64,000 nucleotides of DNA, taken from contig CAVNZM010000017.1 of NCBI GenBank assembly GCA_963693365.1, forward strand, positions 3,286,001 to 3,350,000, read 5' to 3'. Every line of letters begins with the position of its first letter. The first letter of the stretch is position 1. Below, piece by piece: positions 31,625 to 42,742 of the stretch. The notes beneath the pieces are model-generated. The model searched no databases. It was not told the origin of the DNA and saw only the letters and a program-made list of their open reading frames with translations. This stretch comes from Amoebidium appalachense (taxonomy: Eukaryota; Ichthyosporea). A program made the position numbers and the translations under genes.

Positions 31625-31655
<31 letters not shown>

Positions 31656-33725
31656 GTGTGATGTGTGTGTGTGTGGGCATGTGTGTGGTGTGGTGTGTGT
31701 GTAGGTGTGGTGTGATTTGCACCTGGGTGCTTGCACCACACCATGGGTTCGTGTGCCATGCCCTGTGGGTTGGTCCACACGCATCAGTAGCACGTGACCA
31801 CACGCAGCAACAGCACGTGACCACACGCATCAGTAGCACGTGACCACACGCAGCAACAGCACGTGACCACACGCATCAGTAGCACGTGACCACACGCATC
31901 AGTAGCACGTGACCACACGCAGCAACAGCACGTGACCACACACAGCAAAAGCAGGTGGCCACACACAGCAATAGCACGTGGCCACACATACCACTAGCAC
32001 GTGACCACTGACATGCAGCCAATCCCCTCAGGCCATGCTGGACCTCCTCCTCCCCTGTGTGACCATGCCTGTGCAGGGCAGCCTCACGGTGGCCATCAGA
32101 GACTTTGCTAAGGCCATGGAGAGGGGCCTGGCCCATGCAATGGCCGGCAGGCCTAATGCACTGCTGGCTAGAAGGCTGGAAGGTGCGTGGAAAGTGTGTT
32201 GTGTCTGTGTGTGTGGGTGTGTGGGTGTGTGGGCGCATCCGTCTGTTTTCGTGTGCCTGTGCATGTGCGTGTTTGTTCGTGTGTGTGTCCCTGCAAGTGT
32301 GTAGGCATGTGTGTGCCTATGCGTAGTGTCCGTGTGTTCCTTGTGTGCACTTGTGGATTTGTGTGTGTGCACCTGTACATCGTTATTTTCTTGCACGTGC
32401 GCATCCGGGTGCACTCTAGCTTGGGGTGCATGTGCCTGTGGTGTTTGTGTGTGTGCCTTGGACGGCATTGTGTGTGTGTGCACGTTCTGGCTCTGCCTTT
32501 GTCACCTGCACGTGTTTTTCTGTGTTGGCATGTGCTGCCCGTGTCCCGGCAAGCACTTTGAGCCTTCCCCCCCCCCCCCCTCCCCCCCCCATCTCCCCCG
32601 AATAACCATGCATGCTCTCTCCCCCCATGTTGAGGGAAATCTGTGTCTAACCCCGCCCATCATCCCTCTCTACCCTACCCTTCCCCCCCCCCCCCCCCCC
32701 CAACATACACACTCCCTAGTTACTTGCGGTTTTTTTCACTTTCAGGCTCCTAGGCATTTGGGGCCCTCGCTTAGTTTCTCACATGCCATCCCCCCTCCCA
32801 CCCCCTCTCCATCCCCCCCCCCCCCCCCCCCCCCCCGTGTCGTATATACGCGGGCTAAGGGGTCGAAACTCAGACGCAATTGATGACTTGGGTCCTCCCT
32901 GAGGATGGGCTCTGCTTATGACGCATACTGTGCACATGGCTGATGTTGCATACTTGAATGTTTGCCTTTGCATGTGTCCTGCACCATGCTTCTCGTCGTG
33001 TATGCGTACTTTGTACCGTGTTCCGCATTCAAAACCCCCCCAGTCTTCTTTCAGAGGTGTCCTTTCAGGACAGACCACTGTGTGGAGACCGCTTTACTTC
33101 CATGCAACCGGGCATGGTTGCTCTGTGTCGTGCATCTGTAAGCACATACACATTTTTCGCTGCACTGCATTAGTTTGCACACACATCTTCACCGTTTTGC
33201 TCACCTTGCTTGCATAAGCAACCCTGCTCGTCTTTGATCAAGACGGGTTGACCCGCCCAAGCTCAGTTGATGCTGCTGTCTGAGTTGGAGTGTCGTATAT
33301 ACGCGGGCTAAGGGGTCGAAACTCAGACGCAATTGATGACTTGGGTCCTCCCTGAGGATGGGCTCTGCTTATGACGCATACTGTGCACATGGCTGATGTT
33401 GCATACTTGAATGTTTGCCTTTGCATGTGTCCTGCACCATGCTTCTCGTCGTGTATGCGTACTTTGTACCGTGTTCCGCATTCAAACCCCCCCCCCCCCC
33501 GGCGCCCCCTTCCCCCCAGTTGCCAGTGTCTACTCATCGTGCCTGCGAGGACAGACCTCCCTCAACCATTTGGCCCAGGCTGCACGTGCAGTCATGCAGA
33601 ACGAGGTGGGTGGGTGTTTGGGCAGGATAGGAGACGGTGGGAGGGAACTTGGAGAGCAAATGACTATGTTTGGGCAGTTTGGAAAAATGGAGATGGAGCA
33701 GGAGGGAGAGAGGAATCGGCCCGGG

Positions 33726-33763
<38 letters not shown>

Positions 33764-34013
33764 AGGGGAGGGGGGGGGGAGGGGGGGAGGGGGAGAGGGG
33801 GGGGGGGGGGGGGGGGGGGGGAGGGGGCGCTGGTTGTGGAGCGATTTGATGGTTGTGGGGTTCTGGTAAGTGAAGGTGAGACAAAAAGAGATTTTTTATT
33901 GGTGAAGTTTTTTGTTTCGTTGACACACGTACACATGCAGTCTTGCCACATACACTTACATTGAAACGAGTTGGATAAATGGAAGGATGGCCCCATACTT
34001 AGCGGGTGCATTG

Positions 34014-34047
<34 letters not shown>

Positions 34048-37000
34048 TGCAGGATGCTGTTGCACAGATGGTGTCTGACTGGGGGCATGTGGACTTTGGG
34101 GATGTGGAGGCACAGGCACGGTGGGCCTTTGACGATGCAGGCATGGACCTGCTGAAGAACCGTACGTGCTGTACAGGCATGCACGTGCACACAGGCATGC
34201 ACGTGCACACAGGCATGCACGTGCACATGAACACATACACGTACGCTGAGGCACGCATGTGTTTGTTGGCACATGCACGTGAACACTCACGCGCCTTAAC
34301 ACAGGAACGTGCACACACCACGTCCAGGGCATGCACGTGCAAACACATGAAATGCACACATGTCATGTGCACACCCATGCATGTACGCATATAAGGTGTG
34401 TGCAATGTGCACCCCATCTCGCACATGGGCGTCTAGACGCATACAGGCAGAGTAAGATGTGCCTGCGTGCACGAGAGACCCACGTGCACGGGCACACACG
34501 AAGCAATCTATGATCTACCCCCTTTACTTTGTTGTCTGTTCTGTGTAATATCCTGCCCCCTTCCCCCGCCCTCCTCCCTCCTCTCCCTCCCTCCAAACAA
34601 GAAAAAAAGAAACGAGGAAAGAAAGACAGAAAGAAATAAAAGAAATCGGGCGCTCTGGTTGTATCGTGCCTACTCAAGTGTATGCATTTGATTTGCATTT
34701 TCTCTTTTTGTCAGGAGCGTGTGCTTTGTACTCTGCAGCGCGCTAACCTCCTCCCCTACCCCCCCTCCTCTCCTCCTCCCCCTCCCCCCCTCCCCCCCTC
34801 TTCCCCCCAGTGTACACTGGGCTCAGTGAGCTACTAGAGGAGGGGCCATGCCTTGAGGACTATGTGGATTGGCTGGAGGGGTTGGTGGAAGACACCATCA
34901 CAGATAGGGTGGGTGGGTGTGGTGGGGGGGGGGGGGGGGGGGGGGGATGTGCTAGTGTGTGGTGTGTGTACGTGGTTGTGTGGGTGGGTGTGGGTGGGTG
35001 GGTGGGTGGGGTGGTTGGTGGGTGTTGGCGTGGTGGCGAACTTTGTGACTTGGGTGGGTTTTGTGTGCATGTTTGCATGTACGTGTCTGTGGTGTGTGTG
35101 TTAGTGGTGCATGCATGCACATGCGCCAACGTGTGGGTGGATGGATGGGCAGGTAGTCGGGCATATGTGTGCAAACATCTGCCTGGCTGCTAGGGTATGT
35201 GTGCAAACATCTGCCTGGCTGCTAGGGTATGTGTGCAAACATCTGCCTGACTGCTAGGGTATGTGTGCAAACATCTGCCTGGCTGCTAGGGTATGTGCGC
35301 ACGTGCATGTGCCCATACCCGGAGGGAGGGGGGAGGGGGGGGAAGTACATGCTCTCTATAAAACGCTGTGCATATCTGTATATCGACGTTGAATGCATTA
35401 TCCAAGCAGACACGACGTGCATGCGTTCATATACCCGTATAAGAATGTTCACATGTAGAATGCACACATGTGCACAACATCCACAATCGGTAATTTCATT
35501 CGCGCTCTCTGCTTTTCACATGTGCTTTTATCTGTCATCCACTCACCCCCACACTCCCCAAAGTACCCTCCCTTTCTTATACATGCCAGCTGTGCCCACC
35601 ACCCATACACCTACTATAACCCCTCTGTGTGTGGCGTATGCCCTAACTGGCATTAACTCATTCGCCTACTAACTAATATTAACCCATACACCTACTAACT
35701 AGTATTAACTCATACACCTACTATAACCCCTCTGTGTGTGGCGTATGCCCTAACTGGTATTGACTCATGCGCCTACTAACTAATATTAACCCATACACCT
35801 ACTAACTAATATTAACTCATACACCTAACTATTAACCCATACGCCTACTAACTAATATTAATCCATACACCTAACTAATATTAACCCATACGCCTACTAA
35901 CTAATATTTATCCATACACCTAACTAATATTAACCCATACACCTACTATAACGTCTCTGTGTGTGGTGTATGCCCTAACTGGTATTAACTCATGCGCCTA
36001 CTAAAAAATATTTACCCATACACCTACTAACTAGTATTAACTCATACACCTACTAACTAATATTAACCCATACACCTACTAACTAATATTAGCCCATACA
36101 CCTACTATAACCTCTTTGTGTGTGGTGTATGCCCTAACTAGTATTAACTCATACACCTAACTAATATTAACCCATACACCTACTATAACCCGTCTGTGTG
36201 TGGTGTATGCCCTAACTAGCATTAACCCATCTCCAGAATGACCTGCACCTGTGTGTTGCCGAGCTAGGCACCTTCATGCTGCGCTGGTCCTTCCTCACCG
36301 CTCTCATCATCAGAGACCTCACCCTGCGCTCGGCTGCTAGCTTCGGTAATAAAAAAAAACCCCCCTTGTCATTAGCCTCAAAAAGCCACACCCCCTAAAA
36401 ACACAGACATATGCACACGTACAAGCACACAGGCACGCATGCTTGCACACAGGCAAATGTCCGCGCAGACACAAGCGCATGTGCGCACGTGCACACACAC
36501 CCCACGACTGGCCCACCAACGCCATACAGGTCATATATGTCGCCACATGGAGACACCCGTACCCTGTCCTTTGCCTTTTTTCCCTCTCCCACCATGTCCA
36601 CCGTTCATTTCCAGTATCCCTATATTCGCTCTCCCCCCCCCCCCCCCCCCCCCGAACAGTATCTGAGTTGGGTTTCGTTAGCGAGGTGAGTAGGTCGAAA
36701 CTCGGATACTGTGGATGACGTGGGCCCCCCTGAGGATGGGCTCTGCTTATTATGCATACTCTTTATGTATAGCTTGCATTCTGCATCGTGTTATCCGTTT
36801 GCTCTTGTGTACTACTGTATGTGCATGTCCCCCCCCCCCCCCCCAATTTCTTCTCACCCCAATTGAACGTCCCATGCACGGTGGTGCACCCTCACTGCCT
36901 GAATTTCTTGCTACCGCCCGATCACAACCTGCGCCTGGTGCCATGCCATATTTTGATTGGACCTGGCTGGCGGCTAGCTGGATGCATGTTAGGTTCGGTG

Positions 37001-38238
37001 GTGGTGCTGTGTGTTTGCTGTACGGACACGTGTGCGTCTGTGTGTGTGTGCACGTGTGTATACGGGTGTGCGCACCTCCGGTGCACGGTGACTGTGTATG
37101 TGTGTATGTGCACGTGTGTGTGCACTTGTGTGTGTGTGTGCACGTGTGTGTGTGTGTGTGTGTGCACTTGTGTGTGTGTGTGTGCACGTGTGTGTCTGAC
37201 GGGGGTGTGCAGGGCACTTCCACCTGCTGCGGCTGGTGTTTGACGAATACATCCTCTACATGGTCGACAAGTACAAGCGCAAGTGTGTGCATGCACGTGC
37301 ACACACAGGGCCACAATTGCACGTGCACACACACAGCCACAATTGCACGTGCACACACGGTTACACAATGTCATGTACGACTGTATGCCAAGCACACACC
37401 ACACAGTCCATGAATGCATGTGCTTTGGCGTCTTGGCTGCTGGTGTGTGTGCATGGGGCACATGGGGGGGTTGGGACGACTGGGTGGGCGTGAAGGTGTG
37501 TGTGGTGTGTGTGTGTCTTTGTGGCGCGCATGTGTGTCTGCGTGCACGTGTGCATCTGTTTGCACGTGCATAGGTTCATTGGTGTATGTGCATTTGCGTC
37601 CATGTGCATGTGGGTATCTTCATGTGCCTGCACAAGGGTGCATGTGGCATGTGTGCACGTGTCATGCATGTTCTTACCCCCCTTTTCAGGCTGCTGACAC
37701 ACGAGCTACGGCAAAAGGCGCTGGGCAGCCACCACGACACCATGCTGCCTGCACAGCAACAGGGCCTCTCCCCAAATGTATGTGCTCAGCCAACAACATC
37801 CCTCCTCCCCCCCCTCCACCCCCCACCCCCCACCCACCCACCCCCTCAAAGTTAAAAAAAGAAAAGACGTTAAAAAGATGAAAAAGAGGGGCAAACCCCC
37901 CCCCCCCCCCCCCCTCCCCCCCCCCCCTCTCACCGACCCACCCGCCCACCACCACCACCACCACCAACACCACCCACCCACACACCCAAATACAAATACA
38001 CACGGGCCTGCACACACACACGCACACACGCACACGTGCACACGTGCACACGTCTAGTGATTATCCTGTTATACTGGGACGGTGAAAAGGAAGGTTGTGT
38101 GGGGACGGTGGCTCTTGTTGTGTAATGGGTAGGTGGTAGGTCTTTTACGTGTATTCGTGAACCCCGCCATCCCCTCAATATGACTGTCGCCTCATCCCCT
38201 CCCAACACCCACCTCCTCCTCCTTCTCCTCCACCACCA

Positions 38239-38287
<49 letters not shown>

Positions 38288-38321
38288 GATACAGCCTGGC
38301 CTATTCCAGATGCTCGGGTGA
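24506..38321 (+). CDS. RFX-family transcription factor, 18 exons, 597 aa
   Basis: Exons: 24506-24597, 24694-24829, 25023-25123, 25999-26086, 26898-26995, 27793-27867, 28988-29102, 29527-29628, 30246-30374, 31106-31219, 32032-32182, 33520-33605, 34053-34161, 34811-34908, 36237-36345, 37213-37282, 37690-37777, 38289-38321. All joins keep phase. The winged-helix RFX DNA-binding domain (about residues 100-185) shows [37 protein letters not shown] and [20 protein letters not shown]. The later conserved regions follow: [33 protein letters not shown], and a dimerisation-type region [20 protein letters not shown] then [18 protein letters not shown] proteins bind X-box DNA in the nucleus and in animals drive ciliary or cell-cycle genes (family knowledge). 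Exons 1-2 and 18 are the least certain; exon 2 is supported only by phase and an open frame. Intron 9 has a GC donor. Confidence 0.9.
25390..25830. repeat. (CA)n-rich intronic satellite
   Basis: CA arrays at 25390-25454 and about 25715-25748 with interspersed CAGA/CACG variants, in RFX intron 3. Confidence 0.85.
26204..26770. repeat. G-runs, poly(C), (CCA)n and G-run cluster
   Basis: G-rich 26204-26300, C-run at about 26511-26542, (CCA)n to about 26579, A-rich segment, then a G-run at about 26711-26756. It occupies much of RFX intron 4. Confidence 0.85.
27540..27743. repeat. G/GA tract and (TG)n just upstream of an RFX exon
   Basis: G-rich block with GA repeats followed by a (TG)n array at 27681-27743, 50 bp before exon 6. 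Confidence 0.9.
27940..28085. repeat. Tandem ~36-bp CA-based unit, four copies
   Basis: CATGCACACGTACACACACA followed by a CA/AAAC tail repeats four times in RFX intron 6. It is a higher-order repeat grown from a CA microsatellite. Confidence 0.75.
30375..31105 (+). other. GC-AG intron (RFX intron 9)
   Basis: The upstream exon ends TTTGCTGAG and the intron begins GCATGT; the downstream acceptor is CCGTGCAG before GTTGAG. Reading across gives [12 protein letters not shown], the conserved RFX motif. The nearest GT, five bases later, breaks frame and gives an immediate stop. GC-AG introns are a known minor class of U2 introns. Confidence 0.75.
30547..30668 (+). repeat. Partial copy of the poly(C)-bounded dispersed repeat
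   Basis: GTGGGCCCC..CCTGAGGATGGGCTCTGCTTATTATGCATA through GACGCATTCAAA, flanked on both sides by C-runs. It lies inside the GC-AG intron of the RFX gene and is closest to the copy at 36691-36830. Confidence 0.8.
31776..32012. repeat. Tandem 22-23 bp array, each unit carrying CACGTG
   Basis: About ten units of the form CACGTGACCACACGCA(T/G)CA followed by G(T/C)AG or ACAG occupy the last part of RFX intron 10, ending about 20 bp before the exon 11 acceptor. Most units hold a perfect E-box. Confidence 0.9.
32837..33024 (+). repeat. 3' half copy of the poly(C)-bounded dispersed repeat
   Basis: Begins GTGTCGTATATACGCGGGCT after a C-run and ends CGCATTCAAAA before CCCCCCC. It is nearly identical to 33293-33486. 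It lies in RFX intron 11. Confidence 0.85.
33173..33486 (+). repeat. Near full-length copy of the poly(C)-bounded dispersed repeat
   Basis: Matches the reverse complement of 5980-6279 across about 300 bp. It ends ATTCAAA and runs into a C tract that continues almost to the RFX exon 12 acceptor (CCCCCCAG at 33512-33519). GGGGTCGAAACTC inside it loosely resembles a pol III B box; no convincing A box is seen. Confidence 0.85.
33725..33830. repeat. G-run cluster
   Basis: Several G homopolymers separated by GA/GGA in RFX intron 12. Unlike most RFX introns, this one is G-rich on the sense strand. Confidence 0.85.
34176..34226. repeat. 18-bp tandem repeat, three copies
   Basis: ACAGGCATGCACGTGCAC repeats immediately after the exon 13 donor in the RFX gene. 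Confidence 0.8.
35158..35292. repeat. 32-bp tandem repeat, four copies
   Basis: GGGTATGTGTGCAAACATCT plus GCCTGGCTGCTA repeats head to tail with one or two substitutions in RFX intron 14. Confidence 0.9.
35600..36232. repeat. Nested tandem array, ~27-bp unit with higher-order unit
   Basis: Units of CCATACACCTACTAACTAATATTAA are periodically replaced by a longer insert, CTCTGTGTGTGGCGTATGCC plus CTAACTGG. This makes a higher-order repeat that ends about 5 bp before the exon 15 acceptor of the RFX gene. Confidence 0.9.
36691..36830 (+). repeat. Partial copy of the poly(C)-bounded dispersed repeat
   Basis: TAGGTCGAAACTCGGATACT, then a GTGGATGACGTGGGCCCCCC and GAGGATGGGCTCTGCTTATT core, ending before a C-run at 36829. 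It lies in RFX intron 15. Confidence 0.75.
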
Positions 38322-38589
38322 TATGAGCTCAGCCAAGCACAGACAGGCCCAGACCCCTACCACCACCAAGGTGTTTTTTGCTATATGTGCACTGAATGAT
38401 GTTGGGAATAGGGATGGGACAGCAAGCAAGTAATGAATGGCATGTAGGTCGCAGGCTGTGTGTGTGTGTGGGGGGGGGGGGGGGGGGGGGGGGGGGAGGG
38501 GGGGGGGGGGGGGGGGTTACGGCGAGTTAGAGGCGACGGTGGTTGTAAGGAGTAATGTATTGAACAATCAGGAAGTGAGGTTGGTGGTT

Positions 38590-38755
38590 GGATGTTCATT
38601 TGGTGGCATATCCATTTGGTTGTATATCCATGTGGTTGTATATCCATTTGGTTACATATCCATGGTTGCAGGTCTATTTGGCGGCATATCCATGTGGTTG
38701 AATATCCATATGGTTGCATATCCATTTGGTGGCATATCCATATGGTGGCATATTC
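38590..38755. repeat. ~17-18 bp tandem array
   Basis: About nine degenerate units of TGGTTGCATATCCATT with GG/GTG variants, probably in the 3' UTR or downstream of the RFX gene. Confidence 0.8.
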
Positions 38756-39003
38756 TGAAGTGCTCAATCGGGTTTTGAGTAGTGTACAGTATTCAGATGA
38801 GATACACAGCGATTGTGGTCTACGTATACGCTGCCAGACATAGAAAAACAATGTATGGTTGCTGGCTGTAAACCATGTACAAGCACGTATGAACGTTAGG
38901 GTAGTGTAAGTCTGCTGTTTGTGCCCGAACAGATTATTAGGAGCAGTCTGTCACCTTGAAGCAAAGGGCCAGCACAGGCCTACCATGAAGATACACAGGA
39001 AAC

Positions 39004-39009
39004 AATAAA
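39004..39009 (+). terminator. Candidate polyadenylation signal of the RFX gene
   Basis: AATAAA lies about 680 bp after the RFX stop codon. It is the first canonical hexamer seen on that strand downstream. Confidence 0.35.
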
Positions 39010-39569
39010 TTCCTCAGCTTAAATCTGTTTTACAATTTTAGTGTTCTCACACTTCTGAACCGTTAGCATGTACATGCATTGCTCATACTCGTTGAGTCAT
39101 GAACACAGCTTGCAAAGTTGCAATATGCTAGTTCGGCTATAACCCTATCGCATGTTTAATTCTGGATACATGCTAAGTGTGTGAATGTAATTGCATGCAG
39201 AATTGCATATTATTAGGAAGGGGTGTGAATGGATGCGGGGCGTCTGTACAGAGCATGCCCATGGCCATTTGGCATAAGCAATGTGCAGCCTACAATTAAC
39301 TATGTGTGTTTGTAGAGTGGTCCGTCGTCAGAAGGGAAAAAACACGGTTAAGAAAGCTGATGTTATGTGTAAGTAGACATCAAATTGAATGCATGTATGC
39401 TTTTACCCTTGCAATTGCAAGGCAGTCCAAACATTTCAATATCTCAGGAACGACCAAAAAACCCGGGATAGATATTTATGTCTGCACCAGGTGACCGGCT
39501 TGGTATGTCGCTGGAGTGACTCTGCGCATGCTGCTTAAAATTCAATTGGAGTATGAGTACACGTGTGTG

Positions 39570-39612
<43 letters not shown>

Positions 39613-39796
39613 TGTGTGATTTTTTGTCGGAAGGGGAGGGGGGGGGGGGGGGGGGGGGGCTTTGTGTCTGTGTGCGTGTCTCTGTGTGTGTCTGTGTGTG
39701 TGTGTGTGTGTGTGCGTGTGTGTGTGCGCGCGCACATATGCATGTGCGTGTTTTTTTTTTTTTTTTTTTTTTTTTTTGGGGGGGGGGGGAGGGGCC

Positions 39797-39855
<59 letters not shown>

Positions 39856-40028
39856 TCGGAAGGGGGGGGGGGGGGGGGGCTTTGTGTCTGTGTGTGTGTG
39901 TGTGTGCGTGTCTCTGTGTGTGTCTCTCTCTCTCTCTGTGTGTGTGTGTGCGTGTCTCTCTCTGTGTGTGTGTGCGTGTGTGTGCGTGCGCGCGTGCATG
40001 TGCGTGTTTTTTCTTTTCTTTTTTTTTT

Positions 40029-40077
<49 letters not shown>
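39570..40077. repeat. Two duplicated TG / poly(G) / poly(T) modules
   Basis: The order TG array, TTTGTCGGAAGGGG, G-run, CTTTGTGTCTGTGTG, TG/CG array, CATGTGCGTG, poly(T), poly(G) occurs twice (about 39570-39795 and 39799-40077), indicating a tandem duplication. Confidence 0.8.
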
Positions 40078-40079
<2 letters not shown>

Positions 40080-40440
40080 GGGAAGCTGCCTCAAGGATTT
40101 TTCTTTCCAAGTTTTTCGGGCACGCGTGCACATTGGTACCACTTCAATGGGCCACTGTAGTAATTTTAAAGGTGTGACACTAGGGACTAGATGGTATGTA
40201 AGAGCCACGTCACTCCTGCGTGCAGTCTGACATCCCATGAACCGTAAATTTAATTGCAAGAATAAAACACAGGCAAAACAGATGTACATGTTCACAAATG
40301 TCACACCCCAGGAGCTACTATTAGACACAGGAGTCTGGCATCGTCCATCCATAAAAGGCAAGTATGACTAAAAGATTGTGTGTGCTCGTTCACATGCACC
40401 CCTCATGCATGCTGCTACACGTACACCCGTACGAACACAG

Positions 40441-40524
40441 GCACAGCTCCTTTAATAATGCTGCAGGTGTTGCCTCCTTTAATAATGCTGCAGTTGTTGC
40501 CTCCTTTAATAATGCTGCAGGTGT
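40441..40524. repeat. 27-bp tandem repeat, three copies
   Basis: CTCCTTTAATAATGCTGCAG plus GTGTTGC repeats three times with one substitution. Confidence 0.9.
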
Positions 40525-40867
40525 TGCCCTCTTTCTGCGGTGTCTCTCCTAAAGTAATGTACGTTTCTGATTCACATCGTGTGTGTGTATGCTTGCATTT
40601 GTCAGAAATGATGTTACATAACTCACATGTTAATCTATGTCCATCCTTGTTGCAGTACATATGAAACTATCCAAGTTGGTGATTAGAACTCCTCAACAAA
40701 ACGTCAAATGTGCAGGTGGATAAACTCATGTAAATTAACCGTCGAGACGACAATACATCAGCCAACTAAACAAGTCTTCATCAAAACAACAAGAAGAAAC
40801 AAGTCACGATAGCGAAAACAGAAAAATGCACGCGTGTCCACATATACCCAGCACACCTATTCACCCG

Positions 40868-42163
40868 CTACCTCTTCCTATCAGTCAGCAGCACATACTG
40901 TGTGCCAATCACTATGCGTGGCTTGCTCCCCTTAGGCAGTGGTGGCTCAGGGTAGACATCAGGTATCTCCCTGGGGGCCCTCTTTGGCCTCTCACCCTCC
41001 ATATAACTCCCCCCATCCACGAGCGCAGCCGTGCTAGCCTCCGGGTAATGTGCCACGTCGGCCTGCGACACAAAATCCGCACGCGTACTGTTAAAATTAT
41101 CTTTTTCCTTATCGCTTCCCCCGTCAAGAGATGACTTTCGCATTTTGTCGCTTACATCATCCACGGATGTGTCTGTGTTTGTGCATAGCGGGTAGCTGCT
41201 TGTGTCTGTGCTGCCGTTTGCTTTGTCTTGTGTTTTGTCCTCTGCCTCTCCCATTGCAGGTACGTAGCGCACGTGCACAACACTGCGACAGTCGTCGGAT
41301 AGGTGGAACACCACCCACTCAACCATGGACCGGATAATGCCCTGTGATCAAAAACACGAACAGAAAGAGCAAAGCAAAACACGGTTAGATGGCTGTAATA
41401 ATGTATGAGTAGATAGTAACTGGTGCATGTTTATCTTTTGGGCATACATACATGGGCAGAAAACAGGAAAGAATCAACCATGATTTCTTTAAGGATCAAC
41501 CATGATTCTTTTAGGATCAACCATGATTTCTTCTCTTAGCACCACCAACTCAGCTGGTGCGATGAGTAATTCGCGATCGATGTATCTGTGGAGGGAGAGG
41601 GCTTAAAGCCACTTAAAGCATATAGAGACAGAAAATCAAACGGTGTGTGAAAATGGGCACCGCCAACACAAAAAGAGATAAGAGTGCCCGACCAGAAAGA
41701 GCGCGTGGGTGCACATTGTGGTTTTGTGGAGATATGGAAGAGAGGTGTTTTTATGGAACAGGGTGTTCTTATGACCGCACACACAAATCAGGAGAAACCA
41801 CACAGCCACATGTTGTTCTCATGCCACGTGCACACAACTGCAGGTAGAGAAGTCCAATCGCCAACTATGATTGGTTCGATCTGGCCAATGAGCAAGGGCT
41901 ATGCTGGTATTAATAATTAGTGTGCACCGTGCACGTGACTGTGAACCATTATTGCTAATTGACCGCAATGAACAGATTGACGTCATTATGGTACCATGTC
42001 GACCAATCAATTAACGGCTACCATCTACCCACCGTGTTTCTAGTGTGGGTAGGTGGTGGTTTCTAAGAACAAAAAACATCTTATGACCAGAAATATGCAT
42101 TGGAAGAACTTATTCAATCATCCCCCTCAGTTGGAAGGTGCAGGGGGGTTCGAGGAAGGTCGA

Positions 42164-42201
<38 letters not shown>

Positions 42202-42683
42202 AGGATGGGGGGGAAGGCCAAGAGGGAGGGGGGAGGGGGGGGGGAGAGAGGTATATGGTTGTTTTCTGTACCTGGCCGATGTCAGGCTCGTGGTACAGCT
42301 CGTGCATTGGATTTTCATACAGGTGGATGGTCTTGTCTGTGGATGACGCCCGATCATGAAGCTCCATGGCTCCCTCGGGCACCACCATGTCATCGTGTAG
42401 CCTAAAAACATAGGGTTAGAGCAAATTCGGGGTGCTTGCATGGGGTAGAACAAGTAATCGATGTGGAAGACAGGTGGGTGATGGATGTTGTCTGTGCGAC
42501 AGACACTGTTTGGGTGCACCTAGGATGCATGAAGGAGGGGTAAGAAGGAGTGATCGGAGGAAAGGATGAGCAGCCAGCACCGCCCAGAAAGGGGGAGAAA
42601 ATAGTTAAATTCGAGCTCAATGTGATGTGCCTGTGTATGTGTGTGTGTGTATGTACCTGTATGCCTGTGTACGTGTGTGTGTG

Positions 42684-42742
<59 letters not shown>

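Larger units (their letters stand above)
38322..40867. other. Spacer between convergent RFX and hydrolase genes
   Basis: RFX 3' UTR with AATAAA at 39004-39009, a tandem array (38590-38755), poly(T)/TG/poly(G) blocks (39550-40077) and a 27-bp triplicate (40441-40524). No gene is seen. Confidence 0.6.

Noticed and set aside
33290-33330. tRNA-derived SINE head in the dispersed repeat (GGGGTCGAAACTC resembling a B box)
   Set aside because: No convincing A box at the right spacing and no cloverleaf could be folded by eye.
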